Below are positions 1 through 6,536 of a stretch of DNA of 6,631 nt, in pieces; positions within the stretch are counted from its first letter, which is position 1; each line of letters opens with the position of its first letter. This DNA comes from a bacterium (GTDB lineage Bacteria > Auribacterota > Auribacteria > Auribacterales > Auribacteraceae). Location of the stretch: NCBI GenBank assembly GCA_021161885.1, contig JAGGZS010000167.1, positions 1 through 6,631 of the forward strand, given 5' to 3'. Made by a program: the position numbers and the translations under genes. Below the pieces are notes generated by a model, which had not been told where the DNA came from, made no database searches, and saw only the letters and a program-made list of their open reading frames with translations.

Positions 1-22
1 AGTCTATACCAGCTGTTAAGAT

Positions 23-160
23 TTATCAAAAACTACAACCATTTACACACTTTTTATGACACACCTCTGAGCCGTTAACAATACTATCGTTTACTTTAGC
101 TGCCGGCTTATATCTGATTCAGAGAAAAAAAGGTGTGTAAATGGTTGTAATCTTTGATAA
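23..160. repeat. 138-bp MITE-like palindromic element with 33-bp inverted repeats
   Basis: The arms at 23-55 and 128-160 are reverse complements with 3 mismatches in 33 positions, including a perfect 17-bp core (tacaaccatttacacac at 34-50). The 72-bp interior also folds: ctctga (65-70) matches tcagag (119-124), and agccg (70-74) matches cggct (104-108). A second copy of the arm motif, acacacct at 59-66, is perfectly complementary to 131-138. The whole segment could therefore extrude as a cruciform or form a long RNA hairpin. From memory, the 'atttacacac...tgacac' style of end resembles IS256-family termini, but I could not verify this. No transposase and no flanking direct repeat are visible. 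It is most likely a MITE or a collapsed IS remnant. A bidirectional hairpin at the end of an operon is the alternative. Confidence 0.55.
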
Positions 161-179
161 GCATTCAAAAATGAACTCT

Positions 180-270
180 CAGCCATTCCAAAAGCCCGAA
201 GGGGCGTAGCAATATCAACACTTTACGTTTTAAGACCGACACACGCCGCTAACATTGCTCAAGATGACAG
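180..270. repeat. Degenerate intergenic palindromic repeat
   Basis: This stretch has two half-motifs that look like eroded copies of the 'GTCATTGCGAG...GAAGCAATCTC' and 'TGTCATCTTGAGC' repeats scattered between genes in many bacterial genomes. The first is gccattcc..cccgaaggggcgtagcaatatcaa (about 181-218). The second, on the minus strand, is ctgtcatcttgagcaatg (270-253). The gcaat at 209-213 and the attgc at 254-258 are mutually inverted. The resemblance is judged by eye against remembered consensus forms, and the copy is divergent. No reading frame here resembles a protein. The adjoining 271-355 shows only AT-rich DNA. Confidence 0.3.
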
Positions 271-355
271 CAAAAAAATATATTTCCGGTGATTTTTTCA
301 TCAATCAAAAATTCAAGAGATTCACAAGAGAAAAAATTTTGAACTTAAAAAAGAA

Positions 356-429
356 TAGCGGAGCAGGGACTCGAACCCCGGACACGTGGATTATGATTCC
401 ACTGCTCTAACCTACTGAGCTACTCCGCC
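356..429 (-). tRNA. Elongator tRNA-Met (CAT anticodon)
   Basis: The minus strand folds as a complete 74-nt cloverleaf. The acceptor stem is GGCGGAG/CTCCGCT with a G1-U72 wobble. U8-A9 is followed by D stem GCTC/GAGC, anticodon stem GTGGA/TCCAC and T stem CGGGG/CCCTG with loop TTCGAAC. The loop ATCATAA puts anticodon CAT at 395-393. It is called elongator rather than initiator because position 1 pairs with 72, the D-stem pair 11-24 is C-G, and the anticodon stem lacks the three G-C pairs of initiators. The overall sequence matches common bacterial elongator Met tRNAs; tRNA-Ile2 (lysidine-modified CAT) is a less likely alternative. CCA is not encoded: TTC follows A73. It lies 61 bp downstream of tRNA-fMet, with a terminator between them. 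Confidence 0.93.
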
Positions 430-451
430 ATTTAAAAAATTTCTTTTAACG

Positions 452-476
452 AAAAAAAGCAGCCCGTTAAGACTGC
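452..476 (-). terminator. Rho-independent terminator between the two Met tRNAs
   Basis: On the minus strand, GCAGTC (476-471) and GGCTGC (464-459) form a 6-bp stem with one T-G pair and the loop TTAACG, followed at once by seven Ts (458-452). This is a standard intrinsic terminator placed 15 nt after the end of tRNA-fMet. Its position means the downstream elongator tRNA-Met depends on read-through or on its own promoter; I see no convincing promoter in the short space 430-451. The loop TTAACG is exactly complementary to CGTTAA (451-446), immediately after the T tract. Confidence 0.75.
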
Positions 477-490
477 ATTTAATTTGTATA

Positions 491-567
<77 letters not shown>

Positions 568-579
568 TTAATGGCATTC

Positions 580-608
580 ATTAAATAAAATTTCACGGCT
601 TATGTCAA
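580..608 (-). promoter_or_regulatory. Sigma70-type promoter of tRNA-fMet
   Basis: Minus-strand -35 TTGACA (608-603) is separated by 17 bp from -10 TTTAAT (585-580, 5 of 6 consensus bases). The -10 ends 12 bp before the tRNA 5' end, so transcription would start near 573 with a very short leader. An A/T-rich stretch lies upstream (about 610-645 on the + strand) and could act as an UP element. Confidence 0.8.
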
Positions 609-710
609 TACTTTTTTCGTTTTTCTATTTATTTAATAGGATTTTTTATTCCATAGCTGGATTAATCGGCAAAAAAATCAATTTATATCAAAATAACAGG
701 CGCTAATTTA

Positions 711-1088
711 TTAAAATTTTTTCAAAAATACCTGTGCTTTATCTTCATCGGGGAATATATTTAAATATGTATCAAGTTGGGTCAGCTCAAAAATTTTAAG
801 TACAACAGGGTTTATATTACATAAACAAAGAATGCCGTGTTTTTCCTTTAATTTTTTATGCAGAGATATAAGTTTACTTAATACACTGCTTGATAAATAG
901 TTCACTTTAGCGAAATCAATAATCAAATTAATATACGAATGTTCTTTAATTAAACCAAAAATTCGTTCATAAACACTGCCGATAGTTGTATCCTGCGTCA
1001 TTCTATCATCGTTAATAGCGACCGTGATAGTATCATGCATGGGATTTACACCGTTATCTTGTGAAACATTTCGTTCATTATAGCGCAT
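711..1088 (-). CDS. STAS-domain protein, anti-sigma-factor-antagonist-like
   Basis: This 125-residue protein is essentially one STAS domain after a 16-20 residue polar N-terminus. Visible elements are a first strand 'ITVAI' (21-25), a helix around 36-50, strand 'INLIIDF' (53-59), the switch loop 'YLSSSVLSKL' (64-73), and strand 'GILCLCNINP' (85-94) followed by the C-terminal helix. In SpoIIAA/RsbV proteins the loop reads D-S-S-G and its first serine is phosphorylated by the kinase and dephosphorylated by the PP2C partner. Here Asp and Gly are replaced (S-S-S-V), while a serine remains at the phosphosite position (about S67). The start at 1088 has AAGGTG 8 nt upstream; an internal ATG (codon 17) with GGTG upstream is possible. 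It lies 28 bp after the phosphatase/kinase gene, its probable regulator. No GC-rich terminator follows. I infer a soluble cytoplasmic partner-switch protein whose binding target is unknown. Confidence 0.85.
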   Translation of the reverse strand: MRYNERNVSQDNGVNPMHDTITVAINDDRMTQDTTIGSVYERIFGLIKEHSYINLIIDFAKVNYLSSSVLSKLISLHKKLKEKHGILCLCNINPVVLKIFELTQLDTYLNIFPDEDKAQVFLKKF

Positions 1089-1116
1089 AATCTAATCACC
1101 TTATATTAACATTTAA

Positions 1117-3459
1117 TTAATTATTTTTCCAGTTGACCTGTTTTTTCATAAGCAGGCTTTTGCCTTGGTTAAAATAAACTACCTCATCCATAAGTTGAGA
1201 GATCAGAAAAACGCCTCTGCCGCTTTCTTTGAATGTTTCGCTGGGTTTCCCAAAAAATTCCTGAAATTTATCTTTACTAAAGCCCGCACCTTCATCTTCA
1301 AAGCAAAAAACAAGTTTATCTTCGTCTCTTAAAACATCTATCCAAACGTTTTTCTTTTTATCATATTTATTGCCGTGTTTAACGCCATTGGTTAACGCTT
1401 CATCAAGACATAATCTTATATAAAGAAAATCATCCGCTGAAGCCTCAATCATATGTTCAAGCATTGACATAACTTCATCAATTAAATCTTCTTTTTGTTC
1501 TTCACAGCTTTGTATTTTGCTTTTTAAGATGACTTCACCGCTTATTTTCGGCTCATTATCAAGGAAAACGGCTGTATCCTTATATTCTTTATTATTATTT
1601 TGTTTTCTGCTTATTTTTTTCTGGACATAAGCAAGCTGTGTTTTCTTAGTTTTCTGTAAAGATACTTTAATATCTTTGGTCTCATCATCTTTTACTTTTA
1701 TGATAACAACTGTCCAGTCGTCCTGCTGAGGATAACCTGAACAATATTCTTCCACATCAGAAATAATTTTGTCGCGGATTTCATCAACAGGCAAATCGGC
1801 ATTTTCTTTTAATACATCTTTTATACGTTCATATCCAAAAAGTTTTTCCTGATTGTTCATTGCTTCTTTAATGCCGTCGGTATAGAGGAACAAAATATCT
1901 CCCTGTTCAAGCTGTCGTTCCTCTTCTTTAAACTCAGCGTCTTCAATCAACCCGACCGGCAACCCTGTGGATTTTAATTCAATAAAACTTTTATTTGATC
2001 TTCTGTAAATAATAGATGTTTCATGGCCGGCGCTGATATATTTAATTTTCATTGAACTTAAATCAAGCCTCAAGACAAACAAGGTCATAAAATGATCGTT
2101 TTTTTCCATATCCTCAATTAAAAGATTATTTATTGCGGACATGGCTTTTAAAATAGATTCCATATTATTTATCGAAGCGCGAATATGAGCGCGCGCGGTT
2201 GCCATAAACAAAGCAGCGGCTATACCATGGCCTGATACATCGCCGACAACAATATTGATGAACTTATCTGGGTCAGGAGAAAAATAATCATAATAATCGC
2301 CACCGGTTTCATCGCAAGTAATGTTTATGCCGGATATATCATAATCCTGATAATCAGGCGGTTGCGCGGGCATTAAATCCTGCTGGATTTTACGGGCAAT
2401 GTTCAGTTGTTCACGAATTCTTTCTTTTTCCAACGCTATCTTATATAAAATAGCGTTCTCAATACTAATAGAAACAAGGTTTGTTACAGTAACCAGAAGC
2501 TCTATATCTTGTTTAGAAAAAGCCTCTGAACCAGCTGGGTTTACAATATTAACCATTCCAAGAAACCTATTGCTCGTAAACAAAGGTATAATTATGATTG
2601 AATCAAGTTCCACATCCAGTCCTGATATATCAATTCTCGGATCGTCATTAGCGTTATCAACTAAAAATGGTTCATTGTTCTCTTTTACGAATTCAATAAC
2701 AGGCACGCCTGTGGAATGTATAATTTTTGTCATTACTTCATGACTTAGGCCCCATTCAACTTTTGTTTCCATCTTATCGTTTTCATCAAGTATAATCGAT
2801 CCGACTTGAGCAGACACAATACTCAACGATAATTCCATAATTTTAACGAGCAGAACATCAAGATTCATATGGCTTAAAAGCTCACCGGCATTATTGATCG
2901 CCCATAGTTTAGCAGAATTTTCACTGGCTTCCTGATTGGTTTCCTGATAAAGCTGCAAGTTGATTATTCGTAATGCCGCCAAATTAGACAAAATCTCAAG
3001 CCACTTCCTGTTAATTTCCCTATCTTTGCCGACTTCATGAAAAACCATTAACCCATATATCTGATTATTATAATTCAACGGTTCACATCCTAATATAGGC
3101 GCTTGCGCATCAGATAGATAAATATTTTTAAGCTCATCGCCTTCTGCCGCATAGAACGATTTTTTCATTGAAAAATTTAAGAATAAACCGGAACTTTCAA
3201 AATTGACCGGCACTGTATTAAAATGATCGCTTGAGAAAAAATTAGATGAATCAACATAAAATTCTTTAAGTTCATCGTAATAAATAATACACGAGAATTT
3301 ACTGCATCCTCCGAATCGGGAGAGCAGACTTTCAAGTTCAGAATAAAAACAAACAAAATCAACGCACGCAAACAGTTTATGTGCCGCCTCAATTAGCTGT
3401 TGGCTGCATAAACCAATTAAATCTGTATTTTTATTGTTTGTCTTTATATTGTTTCCCAT
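1117..3459 (-). CDS. GAF-GAF-SpoIIE phosphatase with C-terminal RsbW-like HATPase domain
   Basis: This 780-residue multidomain regulator has no membrane segment or signal peptide, so it is probably cytoplasmic. Residues about 25-170 form a divergent GAF-like region, and 195-340 a clearer GAF domain ('VGSIILDE', 'FLGMVNIVNP'). A helical linker at 335-365 ('RIREQLNIARKIQQDLMP') is typical of RsbU-type proteins. The PP2C/SpoIIE domain spans 370-590: GGDYYD (386-391), GDVSGHG (406-412), SAGHE (476-480), YTDG (526-529) and QDDWT (579-583). Its metal-binding acids D388, D407, D528 and D581 are all present. After a Lys-rich linker (590-640), residues 650-772 form a GHKL ATPase with N-box DEALTNGVKHGN (686-697), DEGAGF (722-727) and GRGVF (747-751). 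The phosphatase and kinase-like parts probably act in opposite directions on the neighbouring STAS protein. The ATG at 3459 overlaps the upstream gene by 16 nt. A TGA two codons upstream fixes it as the earliest ATG, and GAAGG abuts it, so coupled translation is likely. Confidence 0.93.
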   Translation of the reverse strand: MGNNIKTNNKNTDLIGLCSQQLIEAAHKLFACVDFVCFYSELESLLSRFGGCSKFSCIIYYDELKEFYVDSSNFFSSDHFNTVPVNFESSGLFLNFSMKKSFYAAEGDELKNIYLSDAQAPILGCEPLNYNNQIYGLMVFHEVGKDREINRKWLEILSNLAALRIINLQLYQETNQEASENSAKLWAINNAGELLSHMNLDVLLVKIMELSLSIVSAQVGSIILDENDKMETKVEWGLSHEVMTKIIHSTGVPVIEFVKENNEPFLVDNANDDPRIDISGLDVELDSIIIIPLFTSNRFLGMVNIVNPAGSEAFSKQDIELLVTVTNLVSISIENAILYKIALEKERIREQLNIARKIQQDLMPAQPPDYQDYDISGINITCDETGGDYYDYFSPDPDKFINIVVGDVSGHGIAAALFMATARAHIRASINNMESILKAMSAINNLLIEDMEKNDHFMTLFVLRLDLSSMKIKYISAGHETSIIYRRSNKSFIELKSTGLPVGLIEDAEFKEEERQLEQGDILFLYTDGIKEAMNNQEKLFGYERIKDVLKENADLPVDEIRDKIISDVEEYCSGYPQQDDWTVVIIKVKDDETKDIKVSLQKTKKTQLAYVQKKISRKQNNNKEYKDTAVFLDNEPKISGEVILKSKIQSCEEQKEDLIDEVMSMLEHMIEASADDFLYIRLCLDEALTNGVKHGNKYDKKKNVWIDVLRDEDKLVFCFEDEGAGFSKDKFQEFFGKPSETFKESGRGVFLISQLMDEVVYFNQGKSLLMKKQVNWKNN

Positions 3460-4388
3460 CCTTCAGCACTTTCTTCAATTTCTTCCGTCAATTCCAAAAT
3501 CTTTTCAGAAGTTAGTTTAAGTTGTTTGAGGCATGTCTGCGACAACCCCACATCTATCGGAATATTCTCAAACATCCCATACCGTTTAGAAACAAGACAA
3601 TAGTTAACCAGCTCGATAAGAGCAGTTTCTTTCTGATAATCCACGGCACAAGACGCATTATGATGGTATTTGATTATATGCGCTAACTTATCGGAAAAAT
3701 TCCATTTCTGGGCAATTCTGCTGCCTATTTCAGAATGGGATATTCCGACAAGCGCTTTTTCCGCTTCCTCGATATTTCCGTTACAGGTAATAAGATTTGT
3801 CATCATTTCTTTGCAGTTGATTGTTATATAACTTGATAAAACCAATTTGCCTACATCATGGAGTAACCCCGCGATAAAAAGCTCATCCGCTTCCTCGGTA
3901 TCAATTTCAAAACGGCTCGAGAGTTTACTCGCCCATGTAGCCGCCATAAAAGCGTGCTGCCATAATCCTCCTTCTTTAAAACCATAACCCGGAAAAACTC
4001 CTTCAAGAAGTTTGCTTGTAGACGCGGCTAACACAAGATTTTTTAAGGAATTGTACCCGATAATAACAATTGCCTGAGATATTGAGCTGATTCTGTTCGG
4101 CAACCCAAAAAACGATGAGTTTACTATTCGTAACAATCTTGCGGCTAAGGCCTGATCCTGCTTCAAATATTGTTCAAGGTTTTGGGCGTTTGAATTGTTA
4201 TCTTCAATAAGAGCCATAATTTTTGATACTACAGTAGGTAATGCGGGCAATTCATCAACCCGGGATATCATTTCTTCGCCAAGCCTTTTTTTAGATACAA
4301 CATGAGCTACAGCCGGCGATTTCCTCAAAACTTCAACGCGTTTTTTTAGACGCCGGTCTGTTTTGGTGATATTAAGTTTATTTCTCAT
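3444..4388 (-). CDS. HDOD-domain signalling protein
   Basis: This 314-residue soluble protein has a basic N-terminus (1-35) and an HDOD domain over about 40-265. The signature segments are 'LPALPTVVSKIMALI' (47-61), 'ARLLRIVNSSFFGL' (83-96), 'ISQAIVIIGYNSLKNLVL' (103-120) and 'AGLLHDVGKLVL' (173-184). HDOD proteins are HD-phosphohydrolase relatives used as signalling modules, often near chemotaxis, c-di-GMP or partner-switch genes; enzymatic activity is generally not shown. Several HD-type residues persist: H145, H177-D178, H218, H242-H243. The site where relatives often carry the final Asp reads V-N-Y (N262). The start at 4388 has AGGA 6 nt upstream. A candidate TATAAT -10 box lies 25-30 bp upstream. 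It is first in the three-gene cluster, and its stop overlaps the start of the phosphatase gene, so the products probably serve one pathway. Its precise job is unknown. Confidence 0.9.
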   Translation of the reverse strand: MRNKLNITKTDRRLKKRVEVLRKSPAVAHVVSKKRLGEEMISRVDELPALPTVVSKIMALIEDNNSNAQNLEQYLKQDQALAARLLRIVNSSFFGLPNRISSISQAIVIIGYNSLKNLVLAASTSKLLEGVFPGYGFKEGGLWQHAFMAATWASKLSSRFEIDTEEADELFIAGLLHDVGKLVLSSYITINCKEMMTNLITCNGNIEEAEKALVGISHSEIGSRIAQKWNFSDKLAHIIKYHHNASCAVDYQKETALIELVNYCLVSKRYGMFENIPIDVGLSQTCLKQLKLTSEKILELTEEIEESAEGWETI

Positions 4389-4412
4389 ATTTTATCCTGA
4401 TAAATTAATACT

Positions 4413-4418
4413 ATTATA
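4413..4418 (-). promoter_or_regulatory. Candidate -10 box for the HDOD-SpoIIE-STAS cluster
   Basis: A perfect TATAAT on the minus strand lies in the 123-bp gap after alr, about 25 nt before the HDOD start codon. That leaves room for a short leader holding the AGGA ribosome site. There is no good -35 at 16-18 bp (the best positions give A-rich sequence), so the promoter may be weak, activator-dependent or spurious in this AT-rich gap. No GC-rich terminator for alr is visible in the same gap, so read-through from alr is also possible. Confidence 0.35.
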
Positions 4419-4511
4419 TACTCTTATATATTTTTTTTCGGTAAATTACAGAATATCTTGACAGGTTTCTTTTATTATTTTTCCTACATCTATAAAAAAT
4501 TTTAAAAAAAA

Positions 4512-5654
4512 TTATTGGACAGAACGCAGAAAGGTTCGTTCAGTTCGTTTACCGGCATTACATGTTATTTCATAAGGTATTGTGCCGGCAAGTTCGCTCA
4601 GTTCCTCAGATGAAATTCGTTCGTTTCCTTGTGAACCGATTAATGTAACTTCATCGCCGACAGCCAAATCAGCATAATGTCCTACGTCAACCATCATATG
4701 GTCCATAGCTACTCTGCCAACCACGGGATAACGTTTCCCTTTTATTAAAACAACACCTTTATTTGAAAGACTACGCATATATCCGTCGGCATAACCTATA
4801 GGAATAGTAGCTATTTTAGTATCGGAACCGACGCGGTAGGTGCAGCCGTAACCTATATAACGGCCGACCTTAACATCTTTACAGTAAATAACTTTGCTTC
4901 TCCACGACATAACAGGTTTAAGACCCCATGTGTTAAGCAAATTTTTCCGCGGCATAATACCGTAAGACATTATGCCTGTCCGCACAAAATTAAAATACGG
5001 AAGACCGGACAGAAAAGTTCCGGCTGAATTTGAGATATGGTAATACCTGAACATTACTCCAAATTGTTTAGCCCTGTCAATAATTTCTGAAAACGCCTCC
5101 CATTGCTGAAGGCTATATGAGAAATCGCTTTCCGCCATAGAAAAATGCGAGCACAATCCTTCCACTTTAATCTTGCCGTAATGGATTGCGCGCAGTATAA
5201 AATCCACAGCTTCAGTATGCCAGACGCCTACCCTGCCCATTCCGGTATCAATTTTAATATGCACGTTAATCGATTTATTAAATTGTTTAGCCGCCTCATA
5301 AAGAGCGTCTAACATCTCTAAAGAATATATAAGGGGAGTCAGGTTATATTCCACTATCACAGGCGCGTCGGATGGAAAATTTGCATCTAAAACAAGAATT
5401 TTAATTGAAGGGAACTTTTCCCTTAATTCGACTGCTTCCTGAATAGTTGCCACACCAAAAAAAGAAATGCCCTGTTTAACGGCTGTGCCGACAACCTCAT
5501 TCACACCATGACCGTAAGCATTGGCTTTGACAATCAGGGCTATTTGAGTACCGGAAGTCAGATATTTTTTTAAAACTTTATAATTGTTTGATAAATTCAC
5601 CAGATCAATCTCAAGCCAATTTGAGTACTTATTTTGTGTTTGAAGCAGATTCAT
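4512..5654 (-). CDS. alr: Alanine racemase
   Basis: This is a PLP-dependent fold-type III racemase that interconverts L- and D-alanine in the cytoplasm, supplying D-Ala for peptidoglycan stem peptides. At 380 residues it is full length for the family. The N-terminal barrel carries the PLP lysine in VKANAYGHG (42-50, Lys43). K134 and R141 lie in KIDTGMGRVG and match the carbamylated lysine and PLP-contacting arginine of the Geobacillus enzyme. The phosphate and ring site includes HISNSAG (206-212) and R225 in VRTGIMSYG, where most relatives have RPG. The opposite catalytic base is the tyrosine of GYGCTY (268-273, Y269). Substrate-site residues lie in GYADGY (287-292), GRVAMD (313-318) and IPYE (359-362). 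The start at 5654 has AAGG 8 nt upstream. It sits 26 bp after tsaB, so the two are probably co-transcribed. All active-site residues checked are intact. Confidence 0.97.
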   Translation of the reverse strand: MNLLQTQNKYSNWLEIDLVNLSNNYKVLKKYLTSGTQIALIVKANAYGHGVNEVVGTAVKQGISFFGVATIQEAVELREKFPSIKILVLDANFPSDAPVIVEYNLTPLIYSLEMLDALYEAAKQFNKSINVHIKIDTGMGRVGVWHTEAVDFILRAIHYGKIKVEGLCSHFSMAESDFSYSLQQWEAFSEIIDRAKQFGVMFRYYHISNSAGTFLSGLPYFNFVRTGIMSYGIMPRKNLLNTWGLKPVMSWRSKVIYCKDVKVGRYIGYGCTYRVGSDTKIATIPIGYADGYMRSLSNKGVVLIKGKRYPVVGRVAMDHMMVDVGHYADLAVGDEVTLIGSQGNERISSEELSELAGTIPYEITCNAGKRTERTFLRSVQ

Positions 5655-5680
5655 AAAATAAACCTTTATTGAATGTTTCC

Positions 5681-6340
5681 TTAAAATTTATAAACTTTCG
5701 CGCCTTTTTCTTCAGCTTCGCTTCGGCGTATATAAACAGGTTTAAGCGACAGCTCTTTTTCAGGTTTATTATGAGCGATCATAGCCGCGCAATAAGCTGA
5801 AGGATAAATTTCTTTAACTGAGTTCACATGGTTGGCAATACTGTTTATTTTTTTTACGTCAGGACTTAAAATTACCGTTTTTTGCCCGCATTCGCGATAA
5901 ATTTCATCAATATTCATTATTCGGCATTTCCCCAGAGGTTCACATTCATATTGAATTTTCCTTAAAAAACACTGAACGAAAAATTTATTTTTTTGAGCGT
6001 AAACCGCTACGCAAACTTTTTTTTCAGATTCCATTTTTGCCGCCATATTTTCCATAGAAGGAACACCGCATAGCAAAATTGAACCATCACAAGATAAACC
6101 TTTAGCAATAGCAATGCCAACCCTTATCCCAGTGAACGAACCGGGACCTACACCAACAGCTATTTTATCCATATCCGTTAATTTCAATTTTGTTTCGCGC
6201 AGCATTTTATCAATCGCCGGAATAACATATCGCGAATGCCTGAGAGGCTGTTCTAACACCAATTCCCATAACAGTTTGCCGTCTTGAACGATTGCCGCAC
6301 TGCCTATTTCTGAAGTCGTTTCTATACCAAGAATTATCAT
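5681..6340 (-). CDS. tsaB: tRNA threonylcarbamoyladenosine (t6A) biosynthesis protein TsaB
   Basis: TsaB is the non-catalytic partner of TsaD. With TsaE it forms the complex that transfers threonylcarbamoyl from the TsaC product to A37 of tRNAs reading ANN codons. At 219 residues it is slightly short but complete. The ASKHA fold shows as ILGIETT (3-9) and the family signature GVGPGSFTGIRVGIAIAKGL (63-82). A C-terminal PVYIRRSEAE (201-210) is also typical. The 'DAR' loop seen in many homologues reads VYAQKNKF (113-120). It lacks the C-terminal acetyltransferase domain of RimI fusions. The ATG at 6340 has no good Shine-Dalgarno sequence. A TGA six nucleotides upstream closes the reading frame of the glycosyltransferase remnant, so translation may rely on a leaderless-like or reinitiation mode. 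The next gene, alr, begins 26 bp downstream. The gene is usually essential, and its tRNA-Met substrate class is encoded in this window. Confidence 0.95.
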   Translation of the reverse strand: MIILGIETTSEIGSAAIVQDGKLLWELVLEQPLRHSRYVIPAIDKMLRETKLKLTDMDKIAVGVGPGSFTGIRVGIAIAKGLSCDGSILLCGVPSMENMAAKMESEKKVCVAVYAQKNKFFVQCFLRKIQYECEPLGKCRIMNIDEIYRECGQKTVILSPDVKKINSIANHVNSVKEIYPSAYCAAMIAHNKPEKELSLKPVYIRRSEAEEKGAKVYKF

Positions 6341-6380
6341 TTGCCATTCATAAAAAATTTATCATAAAAACATTAATTTC

Positions 6381-6494
6381 ATCAACCACGAAAATTTCAA
6401 ATTTTTTAAATATCTATTTAAAAACAGTGCCTAAAGTTTCACTGATATAATTCGCGCAATTATATGCAGGCATTATTACGGATACTTTCGGCAT
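6381..6494 (-). pseudogene. Family-2 glycosyltransferase remnant (N-terminus, amber-interrupted)
   Basis: From ATG 6494 the minus strand encodes 26 residues containing VSVIMPAYN (4-12), the hallmark first strand of GT2 (GT-A) glycosyltransferases, then CANYISETL. A TAG at 6416-6414 ends the frame. Reading on through it gives FKKFEIFVVD, which matches the next GT2 block ('F-K-x-F-E-I-I-V-V-D-D'). The TAG falls where relatives have Gln (the 'SVLxQTF' position), consistent with a single CAG-to-TAG change. Homology stops at the first Asp of the nucleotide-sugar motif. After that the frame (EINVFMINFL) is unrelated and closes with TGA at 6350-6348. The gene therefore kept about 38 of an expected 250 or more codons and has a nonsense mutation. 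GGAG 7 nt before the ATG shows that its translation signal survives. A functional short leader peptide is a less likely alternative. Confidence 0.75.
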
Positions 6495-6536
6495 TTGAAT
6501 ACTCCATAAAAAAATAGTGTTGTTAAATTTCCTTAG

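Noticed and set aside
190..205. Minus-strand GCCC-CTTC-GGGC-TTTT as a terminator for tRNA-Met
   Set aside because: The stem is only 4 bp, the T tract is 4, and it lies 150 bp beyond the tRNA. The same bases are better explained as the centre of the degenerate intergenic repeat.
650..661. TCCA-TAGC-TGGA hairpin after the STAS gene
   Set aside because: The 4-bp stem has no T tract following it on the minus strand, so it is not a credible terminator.
2399..2743. 114-codon plus-strand open frame
   Set aside because: It lies wholly inside the phosphatase gene, opposite its GAF domain, with no domain-like sequence of its own.
3177..3392. 71-codon minus-strand open frame
   Set aside because: It is an out-of-frame shadow of the N-terminal part of the phosphatase gene.
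4458..4463. Plus-strand TTGACA as a -35 box
   Set aside because: No -10 is found at 16-18 bp, and it would transcribe only antisense to alr.
6414..6416. TAG read as an amino acid (stop-codon reassignment) in the GT2 frame
   Set aside because: All five intact genes end in TAA and none contains an in-frame TAG, so nothing supports recoding. A nonsense mutation in a truncated gene is simpler.
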